64,000 nt of DNA, taken from the NCBI GenBank assembly GCA_005888735.1, contig VBBN01000030.1, positions 1 to 64,000 of the forward strand, in the 5' to 3' direction. The stretch comes from Candidatus Bathyarchaeota archaeon. GTDB lineage: Archaea; Thermoproteota; Bathyarchaeia; 40CM-2-53-6. The notes beneath the pieces are model-generated. The model searched no databases and was not told the origin of the DNA. It saw only the letters and a list, made by a program, of their open reading frames with translations. Position 1 is the first letter of the stretch; each line of letters opens with the position of its first letter. Of the stretch, positions 42,964 to 51,494 are shown piece by piece. The translations under genes and the position numbers were made by a program.

Positions 42964-43128
42964 ACGCCCATAACTGACGTCGCAAAGAAGCAGCTTGCAC
43001 AACGACACCGGCTATTCTACAAGATTTGCCGTACTTGCGGGTCTAGAAACTCGTCGAACGCGTATAGGTGCAGGCGATGCCGCGGCGACAATCTTCGGTG
43101 GAAGAAGCGCGAGCTCGGGGCAAAGTAA
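42964..43128 (+). CDS. rpl40e: 50S ribosomal protein L40e with a non-AUG (ACG) start
   Basis: A 54-residue zinc-binding ribosomal protein. The sequence after the first codon begins PITDVAKKQLAQRHRLF, then has CRTC and CRRC zinc pairs and ends WKKRELGAK, as in archaeal L40e. The family N-terminus is Met-Pro-Ile-Thr-Asp. The codon in the Met position here is ACG (42964-42966), and no ATG, GTG or TTG occurs in frame near it. Either ACG is used as a start or an ATG has been misread by one base. AAAGGG just upstream could serve as a weak ribosome-binding site. Confidence 0.88.
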   Translation, partial: TPITDVAKKQLAQRHRLFYKICRTCGSRNSSNAYRCRRCRGDNLRWKKRELGAK

Positions 43129-43138
43129 TCCAGACCGA

Positions 43139-44023
43139 CTAGTGGCTTATCGGGGGAGCTTGCTTCTCCAGGATTCGAGGCAGGTCTGATGGAACGTCAG
43201 CGACTGTGACCCCTACGCTTGTGAGGCTCTCAATTTTCGCCGCAGCGGTTCCTTCGGTTCCTGTGATTATTGCCCCGGCGTGTCCCATTCTCTTGCCAGG
43301 CGGTGCCCCTCTCCCGGCAACGTATGCGACCACTGGTTTTGGATAGTCTGTTTCAGAAATGTACCGAGCCGCCTCCTCCTCGGCTGACCCTCCTATTTCC
43401 CCGATTAGAACTAGGGCGGTCGTCCCGGGGTCGTCTCGAAATAGCTTGAGAACTTCTACGAAGTTGAGCCCAGTGTACGGGTCTCCTCCTATACCGAGAC
43501 ATGTTGACTGTCCTATCCCTGAGTGGGTTAGGGATTGCGCTATTTCGTATGTGAGGGTTCCGCTTCGAGAAGCGACACCCACAGTCCCCGGTTTGAAAAC
43601 TTCTCCTGGCATTATTCCCAGCTTCGCCTCGCCAGGGGTTATGACCCCGGGCGTATTTGGCCCGACGATTATCGTGCCGTGTTGTTTCGCGTAGGCCAGG
43701 ATGACCATGGCGTCTCGAGCAGGTATTCCCTCTGTTATTATGACGACCGGGTTGAGGCCTGCGTCAATCGCTTCCATCGCAGCGTCTTTTGTGAACGGTG
43801 CTGGAACGAAGATGATTGACGAATTGGCATCTGTGGTTTCCAATGCTGCTGACGCTGTGTCGAAAACGCTGACATCGTTGACGATGTTTCCGCCTTTTCC
43901 GGGGGTCACACCTGCGACAATCTGGGTGCCGTACTCTTTCATCAGCTTGCTATGAAAGCTACCTTGGTTCCCGGTAATCCCCCAGACGATGGCCCGGGTC
44001 TTTCGACCGACTAAGATCGGCAT
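43139..44023 (-). CDS. sucD: Succinyl-CoA ligase, alpha subunit
   Basis: Interconverts succinyl-CoA and succinate with ATP/GTP formation. The 294 aa subunit has the CoA-binding Rossmann region (ITGNQGSFHSKLM) and the phospho-histidine loop GHAGAI. It is co-directional with sucC, which ends 2 nt upstream. It converges on L40e with 10 nt between stops. Confidence 0.95.
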   Translation of the reverse strand: MPILVGRKTRAIVWGITGNQGSFHSKLMKEYGTQIVAGVTPGKGGNIVNDVSVFDTASAALETTDANSSIIFVPAPFTKDAAMEAIDAGLNPVVIITEGIPARDAMVILAYAKQHGTIIVGPNTPGVITPGEAKLGIMPGEVFKPGTVGVASRSGTLTYEIAQSLTHSGIGQSTCLGIGGDPYTGLNFVEVLKLFRDDPGTTALVLIGEIGGSAEEEAARYISETDYPKPVVAYVAGRGAPPGKRMGHAGAIITGTEGTAAAKIESLTSVGVTVADVPSDLPRILEKQAPPISH

Positions 44024-44025
44024 GG

Positions 44026-45165
44026 CTAAGAGCTCCCCAAGGCCACTACCATCTTGGCTGCTTCCTCCATCTTTTCAAAGGAGTCGACATTTCCTGACCG
44101 GAGAATTCTTCTGCCCTCCTCATGGTTCGTCCCGGCCATTCTGACGACCAGGGGTTTCTTGAGCCCGATCACATTCTTCACCTCGAGGATTCCTTTCGCG
44201 ACCTCGTCGCACCGGGTTATGCCGGCGAGAATGTTGATGAAGACTTTCTTGACCTTTTCAGACGACTGCACGACGCTGAGGGCTGCCGCCACATGGTCTG
44301 CGTTGGACCCTCCTCCAACATCGCAAAAGTTCGCGGGGTTTCCGCCGAATTGTTTGACAAGGTCAATTGTAGCCATGACTAGACCCGCTCCGTTGCCGAT
44401 GATTCCAACATCTCCCTCAAGCTCCACGAAAGCCAGACCCTGTTCTCGCGCCTTCGCCTCGAGCGGGGAGACTTCCGAACTCACCTCGCGAGAGCGTTCT
44501 TGAAACTCTGGCTGTCGAAACAGGCTGTTATCGTCCACGATTATTCGCAGGTCGGCGGTCACGAACTTTCCATCTTGGGTTTCCACTACAGGGTTGCTTT
44601 CGACTAGCTCAGCGTCGTACATGACCGATAGTCGATACAGGTTTGACAGGAGGTTTGAGAAGAGGTTGAGTTGGTTGCCGTTGTATCCGAGCCTGAGGGC
44701 TACGTCGCGTGAGTCATACGCGCGCATTCCGAAGATCGGGTCGAGGGGATGCTTGATCACTTTCTCGGGTGTTGTCTGGGCGACTTCTTCTATGTCGACT
44801 CCGCCCTGTCCCGAGGCGAGGGCTGTCTGGCACCTGTTCGACCTGTCTTGGACGATGCTAGTGAAGAGTTCGCGTTTTGAGGCGAGCTTCTGCTCGACGA
44901 GGACCTTCTGGACTTTTTCTCCCTTTATGAACATGCCGAGAATCTCGGAAGCTCTGTCCCGTGTCTCATCAGGGGTTTTCCCGAACTTGATTCCGCCCGC
45001 CTTTCCACGACCGGCTACAAGGACTTGTGCTTTTACAACGACCTCTCCTCCTAGGCGCTTATGAATGTCCTTGGCTTCATCCGGGGTTGAAGCCACAGAA
45101 CCTCTGGGAACTGGAATCCCGATGTTCTGGGCAAAGGATTTTGCCTCATACTCGAAAAGCTTCAT
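44026..45165 (-). CDS. sucC: Succinyl-CoA ligase, beta subunit
   Basis: ATP-grasp subunit of succinyl-CoA synthetase. ATG 45165 gives the standard N-terminus MKLFEYEAKSFAQ and 379 aa. The frame is open to 45204 but the extra residues are not conserved. GGRGKAGGIK (ATP-grasp loop) and the VGIIGNGAGLVMATIDL segment (GNGAG) are present. First gene of the sucCD operon. Confidence 0.95.
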   Translation of the reverse strand: MKLFEYEAKSFAQNIGIPVPRGSVASTPDEAKDIHKRLGGEVVVKAQVLVAGRGKAGGIKFGKTPDETRDRASEILGMFIKGEKVQKVLVEQKLASKRELFTSIVQDRSNRCQTALASGQGGVDIEEVAQTTPEKVIKHPLDPIFGMRAYDSRDVALRLGYNGNQLNLFSNLLSNLYRLSVMYDAELVESNPVVETQDGKFVTADLRIIVDDNSLFRQPEFQERSREVSSEVSPLEAKAREQGLAFVELEGDVGIIGNGAGLVMATIDLVKQFGGNPANFCDVGGGSNADHVAAALSVVQSSEKVKKVFINILAGITRCDEVAKGILEVKNVIGLKKPLVVRMAGTNHEEGRRILRSGNVDSFEKMEEAAKMVVALGSS

Positions 45166-45579
45166 TTGCGTCTGCTCGAAGTCGGGTGCCGCAAAAGTCG
45201 GCATCCTATTTGGCTGTTACCACGACCTGTCTTGTTGACTCTTCGTAGACTGGATTGTCCTGGTAGTTGTTGTTGGATGCTGGATCCAAGAGCTTCTGTT
45301 AGGTCTGGGGGATATAGCCATGTTCTTACCACAGAATCGCCAAAAATTACAGGGTCTGATCGGCCAGCAACCGAAACTTGACAACCTCAGAGAACACACG
45401 GAGCAACCGTTAACTTGACAGAACCGCTCACCGTAATACATTTATGAAGCTGGAGGCTCCAAACGGTATTGTTGGTCAAGCTAGACGCGAGATGGATGCT
45501 TCCCCGTCACTACCTCCGACCTCAGTGGCGTGCAGGCTACTCGTTTGGCCCGACCTTTACACATGAGGGCTAGCCAGTA
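45166..45579. other. Long divergent intergenic region without a recognised gene
   Basis: About 410 nt between sucC and the NusA-like gene. I see no tRNA, no repeat and no convincing open frame. A 40-codon plus-strand frame from ATG 45443 has no recognisable content. ATTTATG at 45437-45443 could be a TATA element for the NusA-like gene, implying a leader over 100 nt. The length is unusual for this compact sequence, so a small RNA or long leader is possible. Confidence 0.35.
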
Positions 45580-46101
45580 ATGGTCAAGACGATACTCGAC
45601 AACTTCTGCGTGAAGAGCGGCATTCTATGCTCTAGATGCGAAGAAAAACTGAGAAAGGGCCAGGTGACTGACCTCGATGTGCGGGTAATCAGAACCCTCA
45701 CCGAGCTTGAGAAAGAAAATCCCCCTCTCCAAGACGTGACCTTCCACAAAGCAGTAGAAGCAGGGGACATTATGGCCGTCTTGGTCGACAGGAAGGGAAT
45801 GGACACTTTCCTCACCGCGGGCGCCAAGCTTGCCAAGACCCTTGGAGACCGCGTGGGGAAACGAGTCCGCATCCTCAGCTACGGGGGGGACGAGCGAGAT
45901 TTCTTGGAGGAATTGTTCACGCCGTTCGCGATTCTCACTATCAACACCGTATGGCTCCCAGATGGTAGTCGCGAGACCAAGGTGATTCTTACAGGGAGGA
46001 GGCCGAGACGGAGCCCTGTTGATTTCGAAGTTGTCAAGAAGCTAGCCCGGGAACTAAAGGGCCTGACCCTCAGAATCGAGTTCGAAGGCTACGGCTACTA
46101 A
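45580..46101 (+). CDS. NusA-like KH-domain protein (archaeal transcription elongation factor type)
   Basis: A 173 aa protein with an N-terminal Cys segment (FCVKSGILCSRCEEKL) followed by two KH-like modules, including VGKRVRILSYGG and ILTINTVWLPDGS. Archaeal NusA-related proteins with this Cys-bearing start are annotated as elongation factors, but their mechanism is not settled. The gene is 8 nt before the geranylgeranyl reductase gene and probably shares its transcript. Confidence 0.82.
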   Translation: MVKTILDNFCVKSGILCSRCEEKLRKGQVTDLDVRVIRTLTELEKENPPLQDVTFHKAVEAGDIMAVLVDRKGMDTFLTAGAKLAKTLGDRVGKRVRILSYGGDERDFLEELFTPFAILTINTVWLPDGSRETKVILTGRRPRRSPVDFEVVKKLARELKGLTLRIEFEGYGY

Positions 46102-46109
46102 GCCGCCTG

Positions 46110-47306
46110 GTGGGAGCCATTTCTGTCGACTACGACGTAATCGTAGTAGGGGCTGGAGTGGCCGGAAGCGAGGCTGCTCTCGAGGCCTCTAAGGCCGGAA
46201 GCAAAGTCCTCATCCTAGAAGAACACCAGCAGGTCGGCGTTCCAAGCCACTGCTCGGGCGTCGTCAGCCTCTCCGGGATGAAACTCATCGGTCTAGAGCC
46301 CAATCAGAGTTTCAGCCAGAAACTAATCATAGGCGCCAGGTTCCACCCGCCCAAGGGTGAACCGATCGAGATCCGGAAACCTGACCCCGTGGCTCTGATT
46401 CTGAACAGAATGCGCCTCGACCAGTTTCTTGCAAAAAGAGCAGTCTCACAGGGAGTGGAACTGCGGACAAGTACCCGAGCGTCCAAGTTTGTAAGACATG
46501 AAAACGGCTCTGCAGGTGTCGTCACACAAGACGGGGGAAAAGTCACGGCCAAGGTCATCGTGGACGCAAGCGGGGCTGGAAGCAGACTACCTGGACAAGC
46601 GGGATTGGACACGCCAGACTGGTCTGAATTATTGCCCGGCCTCCAGTATGAACTTGTAGAGACTCCGAGTCAAGACGACTTTGTCGACCTCTTCTTTGGG
46701 AGCAAACGCGCGCCAGGTTTCTTCGCCTGGAGTATTCCCACAGGGGACCATAGCTCGCGAGTTGGATTAGCCTCCGGAAAGGGAAACGTGAAGAAGCTGC
46801 TGGACAATTTGGTCGCGGAGAACTGGCCGAAGGCAGTTGTCGAAGCCACCAAGTCAGGTTCAGTCCTTGTCTCCGGTCCTATCGGAAAATGCTGGTCCCA
46901 CAATTTTCTAGTCACAGGAGATGCCGCCGGACACGTAAAACAGACCACGGGCGGAGGAATCATCATCGGTGGCTACTGCGGCCAGCTAGCTGGAAAGGCA
47001 GCCTCCCAATTTTCAACGGCACCCGAGACCGGAGTCAAATTCCTCCGCGAATACGAAATGAAATGGAGGGAGACGTTCAGCTCAGACCTGAGACGAATGG
47101 GGCTTGCCAGAAAACTGTTCTCCGGGCTTTCCGATGAGACATTGAATCGTCTGTTTGATGTTCTGAGGGACCACGTTGGAGACATCCAGGATATGGGAGA
47201 CATTGACTTTCAAGGCAAAATCATCTCACGAATGCTCAGGGAAAGAAGGCTCGTGAAACTGCTCCCGAGGGTAGCAGCGGACCATCTGAAAGCCGTCTTC
47301 GCCTAG
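46110..47306 (+). CDS. Geranylgeranyl reductase-family FAD oxidoreductase
   Basis: Flavoprotein that saturates geranylgeranyl chains of archaeal ether lipids, or a relative acting on quinones. The 398 aa protein has the FAD dinucleotide site VVGAGVAGSEAALEA, the EEHQQVGVPSHCSG segment with the conserved Cys, and a late GDAAGHVKQTTGGGI motif. The start is GTG. It likely acts at the membrane in isoprenoid lipid synthesis. Confidence 0.9.
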   Translation: MGAISVDYDVIVVGAGVAGSEAALEASKAGSKVLILEEHQQVGVPSHCSGVVSLSGMKLIGLEPNQSFSQKLIIGARFHPPKGEPIEIRKPDPVALILNRMRLDQFLAKRAVSQGVELRTSTRASKFVRHENGSAGVVTQDGGKVTAKVIVDASGAGSRLPGQAGLDTPDWSELLPGLQYELVETPSQDDFVDLFFGSKRAPGFFAWSIPTGDHSSRVGLASGKGNVKKLLDNLVAENWPKAVVEATKSGSVLVSGPIGKCWSHNFLVTGDAAGHVKQTTGGGIIIGGYCGQLAGKAASQFSTAPETGVKFLREYEMKWRETFSSDLRRMGLARKLFSGLSDETLNRLFDVLRDHVGDIQDMGDIDFQGKIISRMLRERRLVKLLPRVAADHLKAVFA

Positions 47307-47325
47307 ACTCGCACGTCAGTCCTTG

Positions 47326-48876
47326 TCAGGCGACGAACTCCCCATCGATCATCGTTCTCATCGCGCGCACATTTCTCAGATTCGCCGTTGGGCACTGGAA
47401 TAGGTCACGGTCGAGAATAACCAAGTTAGCTTGCTTTCCCGGTTCGAGGGAGCCCTCACGGTTTTCAGAGAAGGAAGCGAAGGCCGAGCCTTCAGCATAC
47501 AAGGAAAGCGCCTCGGAAACCGTCAGCCTCTCAGGCGACGGTAGCCCAGGACGTGCGACCGCAGACCAAACGCCGAGTAAGGGGTCGGAGGGAGCGGCCG
47601 GACAGTCGGAGCCAGCAGCAACCCGAACCCCCAGGTCGAGCATGCTGCGGAATGGGTACAGACTGGAAAGCCTTGTCTGTCCAAGGCGTTCAGCTGCCCA
47701 GTAATCCGTGTAGATGAATGGTGGCTGGACTGAGGCCAGAACTCCGTATTTCCTCATCTTTGATAGCAGCGAAGGGGGCACGAGTGACACGTGCTCTATT
47801 CTGTGCCTAAGCCTTCGACTAGCCGTCGCCCGGTTGGATTTTGCCAATACTCCCAGAGCCTGTTCCACCGCCTTGTCCCCTATTGCGTGGATAGAAAGCT
47901 GGAAGCCTGCCGCCACCGCCTCTCCCGCAGCATGATCAAACTCGCCCCTCTCCATCGTCAGCATTCCGCTCGTGGGAGAATCAGAGTATGGCTCACGAAG
48001 CGCTGCCGTCCGCGCCCCCAGCGAACCATCCAGAAAGACCTTCACCCCTCCCACTCGGAAACTGCCTCCACTCTTCTCCGTGGCTAAGCCAAGTGAACTG
48101 GCCTTCTCAAGCAGTTCTATGGGAAGAACTGCGTAGATTGACTGCTTGACGCGTCCCTCGGCAGACAACCGCTTCAGAACCTTTAGCTCAAGAGCATCCT
48201 CGATTATGCAGTGCAGCGAAGTGAGCCCGAGCCTTAGCAGCCGCCTGGCGGCTGAGACGAGCGCACTCTCAATGTCGGTCTCATTTCTTGGCACAGCTTG
48301 TTGGACTAGCGCGAGGGCCCCCTCCTTCAAAACTCCCGTTAGTCGATTCGCTTCGTCTTTCTCGATAACGCCCCCGGCCGGGTTTGGGGTTTTTTCGTCA
48401 ACCTTGGCTAGGGCTAGCGCCGCTGAGTTCGCAACCGCTACGTGTCCACAGACCCTTTTCAGGAACACTGGGCTTGATGTAAAGTCTAAGTCTCCTCGGA
48501 CAGGGGGACGATGTTCGCTGAGTCGTTCTTGGTCCCATCCCCTTCCAACAATCCACTTTTTCGAGTCGGTTCTTGAGGCTCGTCTTTTGACTGCTCTCTT
48601 GATTGCTCCGATCGACTTGGAATCACCTAGGTCCAAGTTCTTGGAGGTCATTCCGTATCCGAGGAGGTGGATGTGAGAATCGATGAGTCCAGGAATCACC
48701 GTCCTACCTTGGAGGTCGAGCTCTTTCACGGACCTGGCTCTCAGCCTCAATATCGTATGGTCAGTCCCGACATCCGTTATTCGGCCGTTCCAAATAGCCA
48801 GGGCTTGGACGGCACTGCCCTTTCTCACCTGAGAATAGATAACGCCGTTGTGTAGAATCAGGTCAGGGTTGGCCAA
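47326..48876 (-). CDS. Metal-dependent amidohydrolase (YtcJ/amidohydrolase-3 type)
   Basis: A 516 aa hydrolase of the amidohydrolase superfamily. DSHIHLLGYG carries the first metal-binding His-x-His, HAIGDKA and RIEHVSL give later ligands, and GSDCP the final Asp. YtcJ-type proteins act on N-substituted formamides or related amides. The substrate here is unknown. The start is TTG, and the gene converges with the reductase gene. Confidence 0.88.
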   Translation of the reverse strand: MANPDLILHNGVIYSQVRKGSAVQALAIWNGRITDVGTDHTILRLRARSVKELDLQGRTVIPGLIDSHIHLLGYGMTSKNLDLGDSKSIGAIKRAVKRRASRTDSKKWIVGRGWDQERLSEHRPPVRGDLDFTSSPVFLKRVCGHVAVANSAALALAKVDEKTPNPAGGVIEKDEANRLTGVLKEGALALVQQAVPRNETDIESALVSAARRLLRLGLTSLHCIIEDALELKVLKRLSAEGRVKQSIYAVLPIELLEKASSLGLATEKSGGSFRVGGVKVFLDGSLGARTAALREPYSDSPTSGMLTMERGEFDHAAGEAVAAGFQLSIHAIGDKAVEQALGVLAKSNRATASRRLRHRIEHVSLVPPSLLSKMRKYGVLASVQPPFIYTDYWAAERLGQTRLSSLYPFRSMLDLGVRVAAGSDCPAAPSDPLLGVWSAVARPGLPSPERLTVSEALSLYAEGSAFASFSENREGSLEPGKQANLVILDRDLFQCPTANLRNVRAMRTMIDGEFVA

Positions 48877-48935
48877 ACCTCACGCGACTCTGATTGTGCT
48901 CTTTCGCAAGACCTGAATGCGTACCTTTACGTTCT

Positions 48936-50678
48936 TCAGTTGCCCGTAGCGAGAGGAGCTGTTGTCAACAGCTGAGACAATGATTCTTGAATTTGCGAAG
49001 GGGATTTTAACGGTGGTCCGCACACCTTTCCAACGCACACGTAGGCCTTGGTCGAGTCGGATGCATCGTAGCTCTGCTTCTTGATTCTGTCCGTGTCCTT
49101 GGTTTTGTCGAGGTAGAGCACACTTCTGCGGCCGCTGTACATTTTCAACGCCGAGGACTTGAACGCTTTGAACTCCTTCGTTCGGCTTGATCCGACTATT
49201 GTTATTCCCACGGCTCCGTTGAGGAGGCGGTCGAGTGCTATCGCGTACGTTGCGGCCATGACACCGTACTTCTCGTGGTCATTCATGTAGAGGTCCAGTG
49301 TTCTCTTCGCCATGTCCATGTAAGACTCCTTGTCGACTGTCCAGGACAATCTGCTGAGGGCCAGTGCCATGTTGCTGTTCTCGTCCATGGGTTTGTCGCG
49401 GACCAGTAACTCTCCGAGGACGCTCGTTGACTCTGGTATGTCGTAGAACCCTCCATCCTCCCTATCGTAGAGGGTTCTCAACGATGTTTCCGTAAGCTTC
49501 TCTGCAGCCTCAACATACTTCCACTCTCCTGTGAACTCGTAAGCGTCAAGAAGAGCGTTCACTGACCAAGCATGGTCTACTAGAAAACCTGATGGGGCGG
49601 AGGCCCCGGCGTCCCAATAGTGAGACAATCCGGCTGGTCCGCCGGCTTCCTTGGTTATTCGTTCTAGAGCCTTGAGGCTAATCTTGCCGAGTCCTGGCTC
49701 GTCAAGTACGGGGCTTGCCAAGAGCAGCGATGAGACGAATTCAGCGTTGTAGTTCGCGTAAAGGGTTCTGTCTATGCTGGGTGCGGTTTTCTTCTTCCTT
49801 TCCTCTAGTCCAAGTTTGTAATATTCCTCATCAGCATCTTGGCTGCCGTAGAACCCATCGCCTGCCGGGTTCAATAGATTGTTCCTGACGTAGCTGACTA
49901 TGCCCTCGGCGACCTCTCTATAGAACGGGTTCGCGGTAACCTGGTAAGCTCGGATATACACTCCCAATAATCGCGCGTTATCCTCTGCCATCTTCTCAAA
50001 ATGGGGAATGCTCCAGTCTCTGGTGGTCGAATATCGGAAGAAACCCTTCTCAACTTGGTCATAGACTCCTCCTCTCGCCATTTTATCCAAGGTCCTGTTG
50101 ACGACGGTCAACATTTCTTTCTCACCAACATAGCGGTAGCGGAGAAGAGAATATTCCAGGGCGTCCGTATTGGGAAACTTGGGCTCGAAACCGAAGCCTC
50201 CATAGTCGATGTCGAAATTGACAGCTATCGAAGTAGCAATGTCCCGTCCAATTCTCTCTGTCAGCGGCTCGCCGGTAGCCTTGGGGAGAGGAGTCGACTC
50301 GAGCTTGCTGCGTGCCTTGCCCTTGCTCTTTGTGTAGTAGTCGAGCACGGAGCGCAAGACTTCCCGCAATTGTTGCGGCGGAATGTATGTTCCACCGGTG
50401 ATTACCTTCCCCTCGCCATCAAGGAATGCGGTCGTGGGCCATCCGCCCATGTTGTACCGGCGGTTCACATCGGGCCTTTTGTCAGTGTCGACTCTGACAG
50501 GGACGAAGTGTTTGCTGACGGTATCAATTATGACAGGGTCTGAGTACGAGGTCTTGTCCATTACGTGACACCAGTGGCACCAGGACCCTGTAATGTCCAG
50601 GAGAATCGGCCGCCCAGTCGTCCGAGCCTTCTCAAAGCTTTCTCTTCCCCATTCAAGCCACTGAATCTCGCTCGGCAA
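48936..50678 (-). CDS. DUF255 thioredoxin-domain protein (YyaL/SPATA20 family), short N-terminus
   Basis: A 580 aa protein with an N-terminal thioredoxin-like domain (ITGSWCHWCHVM, with the CxxC as CHWC) and a long alpha/alpha-toroid domain resembling glycosidases. Most relatives carry about 20-30 more residues before the WGEEAFEKAR-like segment. Here the protein starts at PSEIQWLEWGRESF from a TTG, so it is N-terminally short. The function is unproven. Confidence 0.88.
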   Translation of the reverse strand: MPSEIQWLEWGRESFEKARTTGRPILLDITGSWCHWCHVMDKTSYSDPVIIDTVSKHFVPVRVDTDKRPDVNRRYNMGGWPTTAFLDGEGKVITGGTYIPPQQLREVLRSVLDYYTKSKGKARSKLESTPLPKATGEPLTERIGRDIATSIAVNFDIDYGGFGFEPKFPNTDALEYSLLRYRYVGEKEMLTVVNRTLDKMARGGVYDQVEKGFFRYSTTRDWSIPHFEKMAEDNARLLGVYIRAYQVTANPFYREVAEGIVSYVRNNLLNPAGDGFYGSQDADEEYYKLGLEERKKKTAPSIDRTLYANYNAEFVSSLLLASPVLDEPGLGKISLKALERITKEAGGPAGLSHYWDAGASAPSGFLVDHAWSVNALLDAYEFTGEWKYVEAAEKLTETSLRTLYDREDGGFYDIPESTSVLGELLVRDKPMDENSNMALALSRLSWTVDKESYMDMAKRTLDLYMNDHEKYGVMAATYAIALDRLLNGAVGITIVGSSRTKEFKAFKSSALKMYSGRRSVLYLDKTKDTDRIKKQSYDASDSTKAYVCVGKVCGPPLKSPSQIQESLSQLLTTAPLATGN

Positions 50679-50707
50679 TAGTTTTCACAAACAAAGCCTC
50701 TAGGAAC

Positions 50708-50715
50708 GATATAAG
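50708..50715 (+). promoter_or_regulatory. TATA box of the GAF/fRMsr gene
   Basis: GATATAAG, 29-36 nt before the ATG at 50744, implying a nearly leaderless transcript. Confidence 0.5.
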
Positions 50716-50743
50716 GACCCGTCAGACGAATAGTCTCGTAGAG

Positions 50744-51235
50744 ATGCCTTCGTCCAACAAACCTGGGACAGTTCAAGCAATGGTTGGGACGGACCCTGTT
50801 CTATCGCAATTGCGGGACAGCTTGACTGGGTCCACCAGCCTTGCTGTAAGATCCTTTGTTCAAATTCTAAGAGACAGCTTTGCCACCGACAGCTGGGTAG
50901 GAGTCTACCTCATTGATGGGGACAACTTAGTGCTTGAAGCATATGCTGGTGACGAGGCGACAGAACATGTCACCGTTCCGATAGGCCAGGGAGTATGCGG
51001 TGCCGCGGCTCAGAGCGGAGAGACAATAACGGTTGACGATGTCAGCCAAGACCCACGTTACTTGATGTGTTTCCCCTCAACCCGGTCCGAGATCGTTGTC
51101 CCAATCACGACCCTCAAGGGCGTAATCGGTGAGATAGATATTGACAGCGACAAACTCGCCGCGTTCTCGAGGAGAGACCGGGAGTTCTTGGAACAGGCCG
51201 CCAAGTTGCTGGCTGTTTTCCTAGGCCAGAAATAG
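50744..51235 (+). CDS. GAF-domain free methionine-(R)-sulfoxide reductase-like protein
   Basis: A 163 aa single GAF domain closest in pattern to fRMsr (YebR): WVGVYLIDGD, GVCGAAAQSG, a second Cys in YLMCF and SEIVVPI. Cys85 and Cys109 match in spacing the bacterial pair with the catalytic Cys. A third Cys that lies 10 residues earlier in the E. coli enzyme is His75 here. It may reduce free methionine sulfoxide with two cysteines, or be a related sensor. The next gene is only 20 nt downstream. Confidence 0.78.
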   Translation: MPSSNKPGTVQAMVGTDPVLSQLRDSLTGSTSLAVRSFVQILRDSFATDSWVGVYLIDGDNLVLEAYAGDEATEHVTVPIGQGVCGAAAQSGETITVDDVSQDPRYLMCFPSTRSEIVVPITTLKGVIGEIDIDSDKLAAFSRRDREFLEQAAKLLAVFLGQK

Positions 51236-51255
51236 AGCGAGTTAGCATCTAAGGC

Positions 51256-51480
51256 GTGTCCTCCTTGTCGAAATACCGCGGAGATGCGCCCTCACTGCCG
51301 AAGCACAAACACTGTTCGGTATGCGGGAATCCGATCGACCTTTCAAAGGACTATTGCAGCGACAAGTGCAGAGTCGCGGCGAAAAAGACCCAGAGGGCGA
51401 GGACGAGAAATTTCGTCATAATAACTGGGGCGGTGTTTGCCTTCTACATTGCCTTTCTACTCCTCCAGGGAAGGTTCTAG
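51256..51480 (+). CDS. DUF2116-type zinc-ribbon membrane protein
   Basis: A 74 aa protein with a zinc ribbon (CSVCGNPIDLSKDYCSDKC) followed by a basic stretch and one C-terminal transmembrane helix (about 50-70). This is the DUF2116 layout found widely in archaea. The function is unknown. It is tail-anchored, so the zinc ribbon should be cytoplasmic. The start is GTG. Confidence 0.82.
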   Translation: MSSLSKYRGDAPSLPKHKHCSVCGNPIDLSKDYCSDKCRVAAKKTQRARTRNFVIITGAVFAFYIAFLLLQGRF

Positions 51481-51494
51481 CGGGCTACGCGTCT

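Noticed and set aside
42995-43189. 64-codon open frame overlapping L40e
   Set aside because: Out of frame with the clearly conserved L40e zinc-binding sequence, and it overlaps the sucD 3' end.
45443-45565. 40-codon plus-strand frame before the NusA-like gene
   Set aside because: No conserved content, and it starts at the base that also looks like a TATA element.
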